A stretch of DNA of 62,005 bases from a virus, in IMG/VR virus record IMGVR_UViG_3300044951_001748, positions 1 through 62,005 of that record, one strand, 5' to 3'. Under the pieces are notes generated by a model, which was given only the letters and a program-made list of their open reading frames with translations, ran no database searches and had not been told where the DNA came from. This document shows positions 9,601 through 20,500 of this stretch, piece after piece. Both the position numbers and the translations under genes were made by a program. How positions within the stretch are numbered: the first letter of the stretch is position 1; each line of letters begins with the position of its first letter.

Positions 9601-12600
9601 AGTCCCTTGTATTGTGCTTGTAGGAGTTCTTTTATGTCGCTAATAGGCGGCATTTGTGGTTGAGGCTGATAGCTATTGCGTATGCGAGCCGCCGCCCCCC
9701 AGTTTTCACCGTCTTCTGTTTTAGAGAATCCAGTTATATCTTCCCAAACATAGTCCCAACCATAAGCTTCACTGCTAACACGATCAAAATACACCCGGAT
9801 ATTTGGTTGTCTTATTAAATGTCTTGAAGCTTGATACTGGTATTGAGCCAACCAATCTTTATATCGAGTTGAGTTGGCCATGTAAGCAGCTTGTTGAGCG
9901 TTGTTTTCATCTAATATTTCAGTTGTGCCGTTGGCCAACAGATAGGGCGGTTTATCAAAGTCTGTTACACGGAACGATGCTGAATCAAGCAAAGTTCTGC
10001 TGTTGATAAACTCACGTATTTTGGCAGTGTAGGGTTTGATTTCATTTACATAAGCCAACAAACTGTTGACTTCATCTTGTTGATACAACACACTGGTGCT
10101 CAAGGGCACACCAAACCCACGCAAAGTCACATAGCGTGTTTTAGTCAACCAATCCACAAACACCTGTTCACTTAGCACATAGTTCAACATGCTGGTAAAC
10201 AACGTGTTTTGTTGTAAAACATCAAATACAACGTCCAACAAGCCCTGAATGATTTGTTGAAAGCAAGGTGCAGGTGATGCATCAAATAATGTGCTATCAA
10301 AAGCAGCTTGGTCCCAACACCAGTTGTTCAAGCTGTTGTCGTAAACACTGGGCAAGATTTCAATGCTGCCATCTTGTTGTGCAACAAGAGTCCACTGTTG
10401 GTCCAGCCAGGCATACCATTGCCATTTGCCAGTTCCATCATTAAGCACTTTAACTATTTCCACAGTAGTGCCATCAATAACATCTAGATCGCGTATCAAG
10501 GGCACAGTTTGTGATATTGTGCTTGTGGCAAGGTAACCTTGGGCATACCAGTTAACATATTGCCAGTAAAGCTCAGTGTTCCAAGCTTGCAACTGCAACA
10601 AATTCCAAATGTTGTCACCTTGCCATTGATAAATTGCCCAGGGCGTTGCTGTGACTAAAACTCGTGCGCCCAAATACAAATCAGGTATTAATAGGTCTCT
10701 ATCTGCAATAGTGGGCACAACAAAGTCATACTGGCTGCTGTCAGGCACGGGTTCTTGTGAGAAAAAGTAGTTGCGCCAAGTTGTCTTGTTGGGATCGGTT
10801 ACAAGAGGGTCATCCAAGTTTGCTATGAGAGCGTTGGCTACAGTGACAAAGTTAGCGCCTGCTGCTATGGGATCCTGAAACCATGTTTGACGGGGGCGAA
10901 CTAAGTTACCCAAGCGTTGTGGTGCAGCAAGTCTGTAATCAGGAACATCGTTGCCTAAACCGTCAAAACCCAGCAAGCTATCAATGCAACGTTGCCAAAA
11001 CTGTTGAGGAATTACACTGCGACTGTCACCGGGTCTAAACAACTGCCATTGACTGTGAACAGTGGGATCTTCACTGGCGTCCTGCCAAGCAACTTGCAGT
11101 ATTTTTGCACTGCCAGCCAGCTTATTACGCACATTGGCTACTAGCAAGTTGGTGCTATCGATAGCAGCCCACCAGGGAATTTGTTGATTGCCAGTGTTGG
11201 TTATAACATTGCTGATTTCCTGTGTGGTCAGTCGGCGCCAAGCCGCAGCAGGTTGCATGGTGCTGTTTTTCACCCAGAAATAATACCATATTTGTGCTCG
11301 TCCCACACTGGTATAGATTGTTTGCTCACACCAACTAGGTGCGCTGGGGTTATATACTTCACCGCTGGGTATAAAAGTCACGCCTTCCAAAGTAACTGGT
11401 TGTCCTGCGGCTGCTAAACTTGCCCAGTCTGTGGGCAGAACTGGACTGCGAATCCATTCATAAACTGATACTTCCGAGCCAGGAGCCAGTTGGCCCCAAT
11501 GCTGTATGCGATATTTTAAATCACCTTGATGATAATCCACATAACGCACACTGCCCAAGTCCCACCAAGTTTCACCCACATGCTCATCAGCCCAAGCTTG
11601 ATCATCCTGCAAGTCAATTTCATCATTTATGCTTTTGTTGTATTGAGCAGGATCGTTTTCACGCTTGTAAACAAGTTCTTGTTCAGCCAAGCTGGGTATT
11701 TGACCTTGAATGGGATCAAAGTATTGCAACACAGTGCTGGGTTGATTATAAGCACTGGTAAACAGCACACAACTTTGCATGAGTTGGCTGTCCACCATGA
11801 GTGTTTGGTTACGTATGGGCAACCATGTGGTGCCAATGCGTGCATATACAGTCCAAGCACCGGTTATTTGATCGCCTTGGTCCACAAACACACGCAGCCC
11901 TTGTGGCAGGGGTTCTGTTGTGGCAAATGCATCGCGCTGAGCAACGTTGGTAAATCTTATGGGGTAGTATTTCAAGATTTTACCACCTTGCCCGTTTTCA
12001 AAAGTGCTTATATCTATTTGAAAACTTTGTGCAGAGACATCAACAGCACTGACAGTGAATGTGCCAGTCAAGGCAGCTACGTTTTGAACACATGTCAACA
12101 CAATGATATCGTTGTCGGCAAGTGTAAGGCTTTGGTTTACAAACACAGTTGTGGGGCTGGCAGTTGTTTGACTGCTAAGTGTTCGATTAATTGTCAAACC
12201 AGTGTCTAGCAGCGCCCAAACTGTCCAACTGCCAGATGCTGTGCTGAACTGCCAAACTGTGTCGTTTACTGCAACGGGGCGCGTGCTGCCGAGTTTGTCG
12301 TCCCAAAGTGCCACAAGCTCAGTTTGGTCAAAAACTTGCCAAGATGTTTCACCCAGTTGCACGTAACCTGCTGTGGGAACATCAGTAGCTGGCTGGGGTT
12401 GATAACTGTCTCGTAGAGGAAAACGGTTGGTCACATAACTTGTGGGAGGAGTTACAATACGACTGTCACCGGGTGTAATACTCAATACATCATCACTGGG
12501 AATATCGGCATCAACACTACTGAACAAGTTGATCCATTGTATGGTGTTGGTTACATCTTGTGGATTTAAATAAAACTCCACTAGGTTGTTGACCGCTACA

Positions 12601-15600
12601 CCACCAAACTGTCCCAAACGCAGGGCAAATTCTTCAAAGTAATCAAATGTGCTATCTTGAGGAATCAATCCAGTGTTTCGCAGTATAGCGCCCAAGCTGT
12701 TGAATGTGCCTTTTTGTCGGATGTATCCTTGGAAAAACTCAAACTCTGTGGCATCTTCCAACAGCAAATCACGTAGATAATCGCGTTGTTGGTAACTAAA
12801 CTGATGTTTAGCCATGCGATTCAAAACAGGATTGGTTACTACACTTTGACTGTTAATTGACTCTTGTTGTGCTGTTGTTCCATTTATTTTCACAGTATAG
12901 GGTTTAGCTTGATCAATGTTGAAAAACCTGGTGAAATCCTTGGCTGTTTTATCAAAGTTGCTGGTTAAAGCCCAGGTGTTACCAGCTTGCGGAACAAGAA
13001 AATACCCCGGCGCATCCAAACGTCCAGTCCAATTTCGTGTTCTATGCGTGTAAACCTTTACTCGTGGTTGATATTGGTAAAATAAAGGTTGATAAACTAT
13101 GTCGTTGAACTGTGTGACATTGTCTAAAATCATCACATGTTCCAGTGTGTTGACAAACAACCGTGCTCCAAAAATAGTATCAGTGTTTATGGGGCGAATG
13201 GTTATTTCTGTATCTTCACGTAGCGTTTCCAAGTTGCGTTCAACTATGGGTGTGCCTGTTTTATTAAGTATGGGATAAACACCACTAATAGTGCCGGGAA
13301 CAAACTGTATTTGTCCTGTTAGACGTCGTAGTGTAACTTGATTACTGCCGGGACTCAAAGCAATAAAGTTGTTGTTGCCCCAAGATCCCTGGCACCAATA
13401 AACAAACTCTCTGGCACTATATTGCCAATCAACTATGCGTCCGTTGTCATCGTTTACTCTATCAAAAACCCAACCCTGGGCAGTCAACCAACGTCCAAAC
13501 CCTGTTACTAGGTCTACAACTTGCTGAGGAGTTTCAAGCACTGTTCCATAAAGCACAGTTTCTGTTGTATCCAAGCCCTGTTGCCAAAATGTCACTCGCA
13601 AGTTACCGAGAGTTTCCACTTGTCGACGCCCAGCAACGTTAGGAGGAATAACAGTGAAGGCACTGCTGTTGTTGTCATAACCAAATACTTTGTAGCCACC
13701 AGTTACTTTCTGTACAACAACGCCACTGTAAAAATATTCACCTATACTACCGCTTCTATACAAGTAGACATTGCGATTTTCAGCAGGCACAATACGACTG
13801 CTGAAGTTCACTTGACCAAAACTATCAACTAACACTCGCAGTGTGTCACTTTGCACATAACCAGCGAACTTGTGGGCAAGATTGACGTCTGTGCCTCGTA
13901 TTACGTTGCCAAGGTAGTTGGTTACATCTTGTCCTTTGCTGACCAAGTATTCACTGAACCAATGCTGTAATCCGCAGCTACCAAAATAAGTGGTTGTTTG
14001 ATATTCACTTAAACTTGCAGGTAGGTTCAGCAAGCTGGGATTTTCTCTATGTGCTAGGAACTCTCCGCTGCTTTTTCTTGTTTGTGTGTCTGTATAAACA
14101 AACTGCGGCCAGGGAGTATCTGCAAACAGAGTTTCTGTTCGTGCAACATCCCAGTTGATATCAACAAACTCAGCGGGTTTTGTCAAATATCCTGTAAATG
14201 CCTGAGTAAATGTGCGACTTTGACTTTTTCTCCATGCTTGTTCAACTGGAGCACCGTCACCAAAATCCCATTCACTTGCCGCTGCTTGTGTGCTGGGCAA
14301 ATATTGAACTATACCAGCTGCAAGCGGAGGCAAAAGCTCACCTTGAGTGCCAACAGGGATACACTGCAACAGTCCCGGACGTGCCCATGCAGGCCAATAG
14401 CCAGCAGTGCTACCTTGACGTATCAATCCCTCACTTAGATCCTGCCATAATTTGGTGTTGCCGTTTGTGTAAGGTAATACACCATATTCTTCAGTCCACC
14501 ATGTGGGTTGTTGACTAAAGCCCAACATTTCCCAGGGGCGAATGTCAGGACGATCAGTATCGTAAAACAATTGATAGATACCACGCCAATAACCTGGCAC
14601 AGGTTGACCATTTAGATCAGGGACTGTGCGATAGTTAAAGCTAAACTGGTCGTTCAAATCAAAACTTGTGTTTGCTGACACATTAACTTGGTTTGCAACA
14701 GCCCAGCGTTCAAACATGGGACGTTGTATTTGGATTATTTCAGCGCGGGTGTAATCACTTGTGCGCCATTTACCGGGCAGGCGAGTGGTAATGTTGTATG
14801 TAACTTGATTGTCAGGATTACTGTATTTTGGCAGCAGGTTATTGTAAAGGTTGAGTTCAAACTGCAACCAAGCTGCTGCTATTCCTGAACTTAACAATGC
14901 AGGATTGCTAGTTGCAGTTGCGCCTGTTGTAATCTCAGCTAAGGGCAATCCATCACTGTCAATCATGGTTATTTCCGCACCATCGTGTGTTTGGATTACC
15001 AAGGGATTGTTTGGCTGTGTTGTATCAACAAACACGCGAGGATAATATGCACCTGCGAGTCCCAATCGAGTGCCAGTTGCAGGTATCCAAGTGCTGGTTG
15101 TTGCCTGCTGTGAACAATATGCACCAGCTGGTTGAGTTAAATCATACCCACTGTTGGCCCAGGGACTTCGAGCAGTTTTACCCAAGTTTACTTGACGCAG
15201 GGCATCTTGCACCCAAACTTGCGGATTTTGATTTAGATTGTAGCCTTGATTTGCGCTGAGATTGAATAGGGAATTGATAAAACGGCTGTAAAAAGTTTGA
15301 TATTGTTTGTCAGCCCAAGTAATCACCAATTGTGGATCAGTATAGCCTGTAATACTGTTAATATCTGTTTGCGGAGTAGAGTTTAATACCCCTAGTTTGA
15401 GCATGGGTGCGTTGTGTTGTAAAATATAAGTGCCCAGGCTGGGATTTCTGGCAGTATCGCGCCAGTTATTAAATCCCAAACTATCACCAGTAAAACCAGT
15501 TTGATTAGCTATCATGCTGGACAAATGTTCTAGGTATTCACCACGGCTTACAGCACTTATATCTTGGTTGTTGGGATTTCTAGCTAGGTTCCAGGGTGTC

Positions 15601-17522
15601 TGCCAAACACCTTGTTGTGTTGTGGGCACTTGGTTGTTGCTCCAAACGCTGATAAAATATCTATCCTGCTCTTGAGCATTATTGACCAAGACAACACTGG
15701 TGTTCTCGACATTATAATCAGTGTTTTGCAACAACTGTGAGAGAACACCTTGACGATTTCTAATGACATTTACACTGGGGACATCGTTTGCCTCATTAGC
15801 AGGTATTTCCACGCCTGTGGGCATGAGCAGGGCATTGTTGGGATAAGCTAAACCTGAAAATACTTTGTTTTGCTCGCCTACACCCAAAAGTGTTCCTTGA
15901 TCCATGACGTATTGCAAATCAAGATACTGTCGGCTGTCACTTTGAGCTTGATACCATCCGTTGGCATATTGTTCCGGGACAAAATCATCAGCAGCTATGC
16001 GGGAATATTTCCAGCCCCCAATCGCTGTGGCAATGTTGTCAAGCAAATATGTCCACGTGTCAGTTTGTTGATGGTTTTCAAATATCCAATCACCAAACTC
16101 ATTTAGTTCCACACTTATACCCAAATAAGCATCTGTTGTGCGGAAGTCGCTTGTTTGATAACTGAACAACAAGCTGCCTGTAAATGTGCTACCGGGGTAT
16201 GCACCTAGATCATTTAAGGCAATGCCGGAACCATCATAAAGCATCCAAAGTGGACGACTACCAGTCGATACACTTTGTCCCAATTGCCAAGACGCACCTG
16301 TATAGTGCCATGTCTCAATAGCACCTGTTGTTTCTATCAATAAAACTTGATCACCCAGTTGTGCTAGTGTGCTGCTGTCCGAGGGTGAGCGCGGTTGTGC
16401 GGTTAACACACATTGTCCAATAGTGGATAAACCACTTACTTGGTATATTCTGTTGTTTACATGAGAATCCTGATCATTTATAACCAAGATTAAATCACCA
16501 TCTTGCAAAGATCGACCATTTATTGCGGGATTGGCAAGCCCTGTGTAAGTTGCAATAAAGTTGGGATCACTGCTTGTGAAGTTAATATAACCACGGCTGG
16601 TTGTGCCTTGGTTCCCTAACTCCAAGTTGCGTAGATATTGCAAAATAGGCCGTTGCGGAGGCAGGGCAAAAGTTTCAGTTAGGCTGTTTTGTGGATTTTC
16701 CACAGCCAGTGTTTGGCTGACATTCAAGACATCTAAATGGAACCATCTGTTGGCTAAACTATAACTGTTGCCGTTTAAGGTTCCACGTTCTTGCACATGA
16801 TATATTGGCCCTTGATCCACAAACACTCGCAAACCATTTGTGACATCACTTGCCCAATCGTCGTTCACTAGTAGGATTTTTTCACCAACATTGCAAACTA
16901 TCCAGTCCTGGTTGTTGTATTCAGGACGACTGTCAGCTAGGAATCTTATTTTCAATCCTGTTGTAAAAATAATAGAACCTGTTTGTGATGTTCCATTGCT
17001 GCCATCAGCGTTGGCTATTGCATAACTGCCAGTGTAAGTGTAACTTGACTGCCCGCGAATATTTTGATAAAAGTCAGTTACATCAAGCAAATCAATACGT
17101 CGAGGACCTTGTGGAACCCAGCGATATTGATTCCAGTTTAAAAACAAGTCGATGTCTACTGGAGGACTCCAGCTATAGTAGCGATTGTTAAACAAACGCT
17201 CGGGAGTTGAAGTTATTGCACCTTGCAACCGCAGTTTGTTTAACAAGTCATCATAAAACAAAATGTTTTGCACTGCACCATTTTGTGGATCACGACTGAC
17301 CACAGTGGGTGAAAGTTGATATTTTTCTCTATCGCTAGTGGGCTCGGGAACATAAAAATCTGTAACAGGATTGTAATAGACTGGATGACTGCCCACATAC
17401 CCAGCTAGAAACTCACTGTTTTCTGGTTGGAACAAATGGTCCACAGTGGCATTGAAAAACTTCGTTAATGCTGCTGTTTGATTAACTTGAGGAAGTAACT
17501 CTACTATTTTGCGATTAGCCAT
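6633..17522 (-). CDS. Giant virion/baseplate structural protein (3629 aa)
   Basis: A single ORF of 3629 residues starting eight bases inside the end of gp6 (ATG 17522). The N-terminus (ELLPQVNQT, FFNATVDHLFQPEN) resembles the start of very large structural proteins lying after gp6 in marine T4-like phages. The whole protein is rich in Trp, Gln, Asn and Tyr, with no transmembrane segment or protease motif. Recurrent modules are visible: GLRVFVDQG occurs near residue 250 and again past the middle; PGDSR and SYQPQP recur; several 'W.vYaW....W.l' units repeat. It occupies the place of gp7/gp8 in T4 order, so it may build the outer baseplate wedge or a long tail appendage. It consumes about 10.9 kb. 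Confidence 0.85.
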   Translation of the reverse strand: MANRKIVELLPQVNQTAALTKFFNATVDHLFQPENSEFLAGYVGSHPVYYNPVTDFYVPEPTSDREKYQLSPTVVSRDPQNGAVQNILFYDDLLNKLRLQGAITSTPERLFNNRYYSWSPPVDIDLFLNWNQYRWVPQGPRRIDLLDVTDFYQNIRGQSSYTYTGSYAIANADGSNGTSQTGSIIFTTGLKIRFLADSRPEYNNQDWIVCNVGEKILLVNDDWASDVTNGLRVFVDQGPIYHVQERGTLNGNSYSLANRWFHLDVLNVSQTLAVENPQNSLTETFALPPQRPILQYLRNLELGNQGTTSRGYINFTSSDPNFIATYTGLANPAINGRSLQDGDLILVINDQDSHVNNRIYQVSGLSTIGQCVLTAQPRSPSDSSTLAQLGDQVLLIETTGAIETWHYTGASWQLGQSVSTGSRPLWMLYDGSGIALNDLGAYPGSTFTGSLLFSYQTSDFRTTDAYLGISVELNEFGDWIFENHQQTDTWTYLLDNIATAIGGWKYSRIAADDFVPEQYANGWYQAQSDSRQYLDLQYVMDQGTLLGVGEQNKVFSGLAYPNNALLMPTGVEIPANEANDVPSVNVIRNRQGVLSQLLQNTDYNVENTSVVLVNNAQEQDRYFISVWSNNQVPTTQQGVWQTPWNLARNPNNQDISAVSRGEYLEHLSSMIANQTGFTGDSLGFNNWRDTARNPSLGTYILQHNAPMLKLGVLNSTPQTDINSITGYTDPQLVITWADKQYQTFYSRFINSLFNLSANQGYNLNQNPQVWVQDALRQVNLGKTARSPWANSGYDLTQPAGAYCSQQATTSTWIPATGTRLGLAGAYYPRVFVDTTQPNNPLVIQTHDGAEITMIDSDGLPLAEITTGATATSNPALLSSGIAAAWLQFELNLYNNLLPKYSNPDNQVTYNITTRLPGKWRTSDYTRAEIIQIQRPMFERWAVANQVNVSANTSFDLNDQFSFNYRTVPDLNGQPVPGYWRGIYQLFYDTDRPDIRPWEMLGFSQQPTWWTEEYGVLPYTNGNTKLWQDLSEGLIRQGSTAGYWPAWARPGLLQCIPVGTQGELLPPLAAGIVQYLPSTQAAASEWDFGDGAPVEQAWRKSQSRTFTQAFTGYLTKPAEFVDINWDVARTETLFADTPWPQFVYTDTQTRKSSGEFLAHRENPSLLNLPASLSEYQTTTYFGSCGLQHWFSEYLVSKGQDVTNYLGNVIRGTDVNLAHKFAGYVQSDTLRVLVDSFGQVNFSSRIVPAENRNVYLYRSGSIGEYFYSGVVVQKVTGGYKVFGYDNNSSAFTVIPPNVAGRRQVETLGNLRVTFWQQGLDTTETVLYGTVLETPQQVVDLVTGFGRWLTAQGWVFDRVNDDNGRIVDWQYSAREFVYWCQGSWGNNNFIALSPGSNQVTLRRLTGQIQFVPGTISGVYPILNKTGTPIVERNLETLREDTEITIRPINTDTIFGARLFVNTLEHVMILDNVTQFNDIVYQPLFYQYQPRVKVYTHRTRNWTGRLDAPGYFLVPQAGNTWALTSNFDKTAKDFTRFFNIDQAKPYTVKINGTTAQQESINSQSVVTNPVLNRMAKHQFSYQQRDYLRDLLLEDATEFEFFQGYIRQKGTFNSLGAILRNTGLIPQDSTFDYFEEFALRLGQFGGVAVNNLVEFYLNPQDVTNTIQWINLFSSVDADIPSDDVLSITPGDSRIVTPPTSYVTNRFPLRDSYQPQPATDVPTAGYVQLGETSWQVFDQTELVALWDDKLGSTRPVAVNDTVWQFSTASGSWTVWALLDTGLTINRTLSSQTTASPTTVFVNQSLTLADNDIIVLTCVQNVAALTGTFTVSAVDVSAQSFQIDISTFENGQGGKILKYYPIRFTNVAQRDAFATTEPLPQGLRVFVDQGDQITGAWTVYARIGTTWLPIRNQTLMVDSQLMQSCVLFTSAYNQPSTVLQYFDPIQGQIPSLAEQELVYKRENDPAQYNKSINDEIDLQDDQAWADEHVGETWWDLGSVRYVDYHQGDLKYRIQHWGQLAPGSEVSVYEWIRSPVLPTDWASLAAAGQPVTLEGVTFIPSGEVYNPSAPSWCEQTIYTSVGRAQIWYYFWVKNSTMQPAAAWRRLTTQEISNVITNTGNQQIPWWAAIDSTNLLVANVRNKLAGSAKILQVAWQDASEDPTVHSQWQLFRPGDSRSVIPQQFWQRCIDSLLGFDGLGNDVPDYRLAAPQRLGNLVRPRQTWFQDPIAAGANFVTVANALIANLDDPLVTDPNKTTWRNYFFSQEPVPDSSQYDFVVPTIADRDLLIPDLYLGARVLVTATPWAIYQWQGDNIWNLLQLQAWNTELYWQYVNWYAQGYLATSTISQTVPLIRDLDVIDGTTVEIVKVLNDGTGKWQWYAWLDQQWTLVAQQDGSIEILPSVYDNSLNNWCWDQAAFDSTLFDASPAPCFQQIIQGLLDVVFDVLQQNTLFTSMLNYVLSEQVFVDWLTKTRYVTLRGFGVPLSTSVLYQQDEVNSLLAYVNEIKPYTAKIREFINSRTLLDSASFRVTDFDKPPYLLANGTTEILDENNAQQAAYMANSTRYKDWLAQYQYQASRHLIRQPNIRVYFDRVSSEAYGWDYVWEDITGFSKTEDGENWGAAARIRNSYQPQPQMPPISDIKELLQAQYKGLILDSLPLNWGEGWNSTPWNHYTGWDSNSDSIYDYLDVIISGGEIPEYDIFTPEAGGSSSFNLSYIPQGPSQTVVWIDSAIGVYGQDWIIPNWVTQAQPVDPGLGYAVGNRLWVTGGTNLVPAELEVATVNGTGGILTLTVVDPGAWDICPLTPVALIPKPYTGVTGTGASVLPQWGGRHLELTAPTTNKVYVLFHGQTFNAAPLGEYDTVYDGYNFLQPDVNDNRPPELAVVRIPESQKFNIFQQQQDGFTVANKIYTTNSAVVHYNLGVVPINNSSVIAWQAGNLLTVEQDFFVNYATGNFVFVNPPVANEQLVTWSFGGTGAGITTRSVKIDNPGSGYFSGNIIYLQEIDPNIDCRLTVTAVAAQNTQIQNSGNNYVVGDLIWHDVSTPAPAIWQVTNTTVQGNVLEVEFVTPGYYTSIPPATTWTTNGLGVNATIDTSNMWGVANVSISNPGIWLVKPSLPVKDTDRENTPHVGNLASFNVLFDTRQHHGITIADGISNSFATTVAIGSASWVRATVDGNTYPSANITVSGTNVVLTPTPATGAQVVVDVFQTAYWSQPHQQDIPITASTSYTLDRPPGASRSPYASVQVFNLTSQRVMPAPPRQVIAITNTAIQTYALTIPYVDPVFTDYFAVYQQQRQLEPEGEYSVDSATNTVTITSTLNINDVIEIVYVNDSYGYDWKIQGNDLVILNNPALPWSTTGQGNSAGFINNSDTLRVLTWTQDPSYNWQLEQFTSTGNTYHLAQTPLNIESLQVYHAGQLAVTGNDFVISGNTLVFSSNPGNPVAVYYAQGLQDQTESTTRVLVNAGVEITKNLATATTVLQTVYATSDYLDIADYTVLTMPQGPQPGYVWIQDELIAWWQIDYTPTITYPNRAILRNIWRNYRATSGLPRQTYQSSFANGTGVANTFALSNGTTRLSVWNNGNIQAAGQDYTVVGSNVVFNVAPVLGSFNVRFTTLLQDAIATQISHAQGTAVYDGRGQQESL

Positions 17523-20500
17523 GTGTTATACCCAGTGTTGCGTTGGTGAAGTCTTGTACAATATCTACGTTAGTTACTCTAGCACTGCTAATGAATATTT
17601 CATCAGGTTGGCATTTGATTTCAAACAAATCGCCAAACTGTGCTTGAGTATTTAAAGGAGTTATAACCACGCTGGCTATAACCGGTGCTAATCTTATATG
17701 TATGTAAGCAGCAAGTTCGGTAAAGAAAAAGCTTTGTCCAAAGTCCCAGTTAATCAAACTAAAGTATTCGTTAATACTTCCTATAACAAGACTTTTAATT
17801 TCATTGTCAGTTACTGTGGTGCCCGATGCTTTGATGACTTTGAAACGCACTTGTAGTTCTTGAGGAGCTTGATTTCCAAATATTACTTTATATTTCACTG
17901 GATGCCATATTATTTGGTCGGTCATGGTTTTAAATGCTTCCAAGCCTGAAAAAACACTGCGCAGTTGTTCACTAGTAGGCGCTTGTGGTTCAGCACTGGC
18001 TGGAGCATTTGTTGCTATCCAGTTTCTCAAATCTGTATCGTATGTGCTTGTAAGCACATATATGTCAACAATATTCATTATAGCTGGATCAATACGTTGC
18101 TCGTTGGGAGCATAATGATCATAAATCCATTTTAAACCACGGCGGCCTATTTTCATTTTCCAGCTATTGGTCACAAGCAGCAACTCGCCGCTGGGACCCC
18201 GGCGTATCCACTGATAAAATTGTCCAGTTGTCATCACATATGCAACTTCACCTTGACTCCAAAGGGGATCACTTGCAGGTGGCAGTTGATTGGCATATGT
18301 ATAAATGCGGCTTGTGGGAATAACACGTGGCTGCCAATATTCGTAACCATCACTTGTGGGAACTAAAGTCCAAAATATCATACGCTGTGCGATGTTTTCT
18401 GGGTCTACAATTATATCATATTGGTTGGGATTTAGTGGCAAGCCCAGGGGATTGTTTTCACCACTTACATAGACCTTGGTGTTATCCACATAACCATCAG
18501 GATAAATGTCTTGCCCTAGTATGCGCCAAATGTAGTTGGCGCCCAAAGCTGGGGCGGGAGTTGTAGTTGTGGGATCTTGTGGGGCAGTGTTGATGTCTAA
18601 TACTGTTATACTGTCTTGTTTGACATCACCGGTGTTTATGTCAATTGTTTTGTATTGAGTGTTGTATAAAAATCTAACATCTCGCACACTTTCAAAAACA
18701 TATCGCTGTGCGCGAGCTGTGAATGTCCATGTGCTGCCAGTAAACGCAGCCAACAGCAACCAACTGCTATCACGATTTGTGTTGGTAGTGTCACCGCTGT
18801 TAGATAAACTCCAAGCACCGGGATTGATATTGCCGCTGGTAATAACTTTCCATTGCGCATTTAGATAATCATATCGAATCCCAAATTTGTTTTTTCTATC
18901 CAAAGCAGTTTGAATATCTGAGGTTTCTTGGGCATTGAACAAGGGATTCCAACTGGCAATTATTTCCGTGGGCTGGTACCCAATAGTGTTGGCTATAAGA
19001 GGTGGAGTAATGCTTATGGCTCCCTGGCCAGTGCTTAACAAGCCATTGTTGGTTCCTACACCTTGTTGGTTGACAGCAGTGACTTCACACCATGTGTTGT
19101 TGGCATAAAATAAAGCGCCGGGAGCAACTACGTGAAACACACTGCTTACCGAAACGTTGCTACCTACAGTTTGGGCAACATTTCCTTGATACAATGCACC
19201 AGTGCTAATTTGACTGCTGCTTGTTGCAGTTTGCCAAACAGTTGTGCCTTGACTTTGCAAGTTAGCTCGCGGATAGTAATAATAATAAAAGTCTTTGACT
19301 TCTTGAGCTACACGTTGCTGTCCTTGACTGCCAGTCAGCATGGGTTGAATGTAATTGGTTACAAGAGCTAGACTGTTTTGAGTGTTAGCCACACTGACTT
19401 CCACTTTGTTGGTGCCAGGCTCGTCATACAAGATGCCATCGGTGCTGACAAGCTTTATGTTTTGATAAGTGCCGGTGGGATCGTTTATGTTAAGAAAGCG
19501 GCTTTGTCCACTGTATGTGCGATTTACAGCTTTGACTTTCAGTGCTTGTGTGTTAGTCAAGGGGAATACATTATAGTCTTCGCCGGTGACCATGCGGTCT
19601 TGAGTATAGTAGTTTTGGCTAGCTGCAAGTTGTATTTGTTGATTGCTGGCACGCAGTTGGCTATTTGCCACTGTTGTTTGCAAACTTGCGGATAATACCA
19701 AGTTGAATGAGTTGTTGAGGTTGTCATTGTAAGTAAATGCAAAGTTAATATTTTGCATGTCAACAGGACGTACTTGATAAGCCAAGCCATTGCTTTGGCG
19801 ATATGTCACACGTATGAAGCCAGTTGGCACGCTACCAAAGTTTCCATCAGCAAATCTTATGCTAATTTGGTCTTGGCCCTGGCTGTCTCGTGTGTAAACA
19901 CTGTATATATCTCGAACATTTTTGTTAAGACTGTTATAGATAACATTGAATCCATTCACACTGCTTACAGCAGTCCAATCTTTCAACACATTGCCTTGAC
20001 TGTCAACATTTTGCACCCACACATCAATATTGTTGATGCCGTTGACGTTTACATCCAGCACACGATTGGCAACAGGATAGTCCAACTGATAATCTGTGTA
20101 CCCCTGTTGTCCTTGTTTAAACATTAGGAAAAATCCAGTATTTGCACTGGTATTACCCAGTCCATCGCTGCGGTAAATCAAATACCAACTGTTTGTGGGA
20201 TTGGGAGCCCGTTCGTAAAATATACCACTAGTTGATGTTGCAACACTTGTAATATCTGCAATGGAAAAGTCTGGATTGACCAGTTCAAAGTCCATGGTAT
20301 TGCCAGCAGTGTTACTGGTGTAGGGAAACACACTACTACCATTGTTGTTGGTATTCATTTGGTAAAGTTCGGTGGCAATACCGTTTACAATGCCACTTTT
20401 AACTGGATTTCCAAAATAGTTGTTGCTGTTTAAACTGCTGTTGATGACTAAGATAAACTGTTCCAACCAATCAGCATTGTTTTGATCATTCCAAGTTATA

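Noticed and set aside
11526-12209. 227-codon plus-strand ORF
   Set aside because: Antisense to the giant protein; no start signal or domain.
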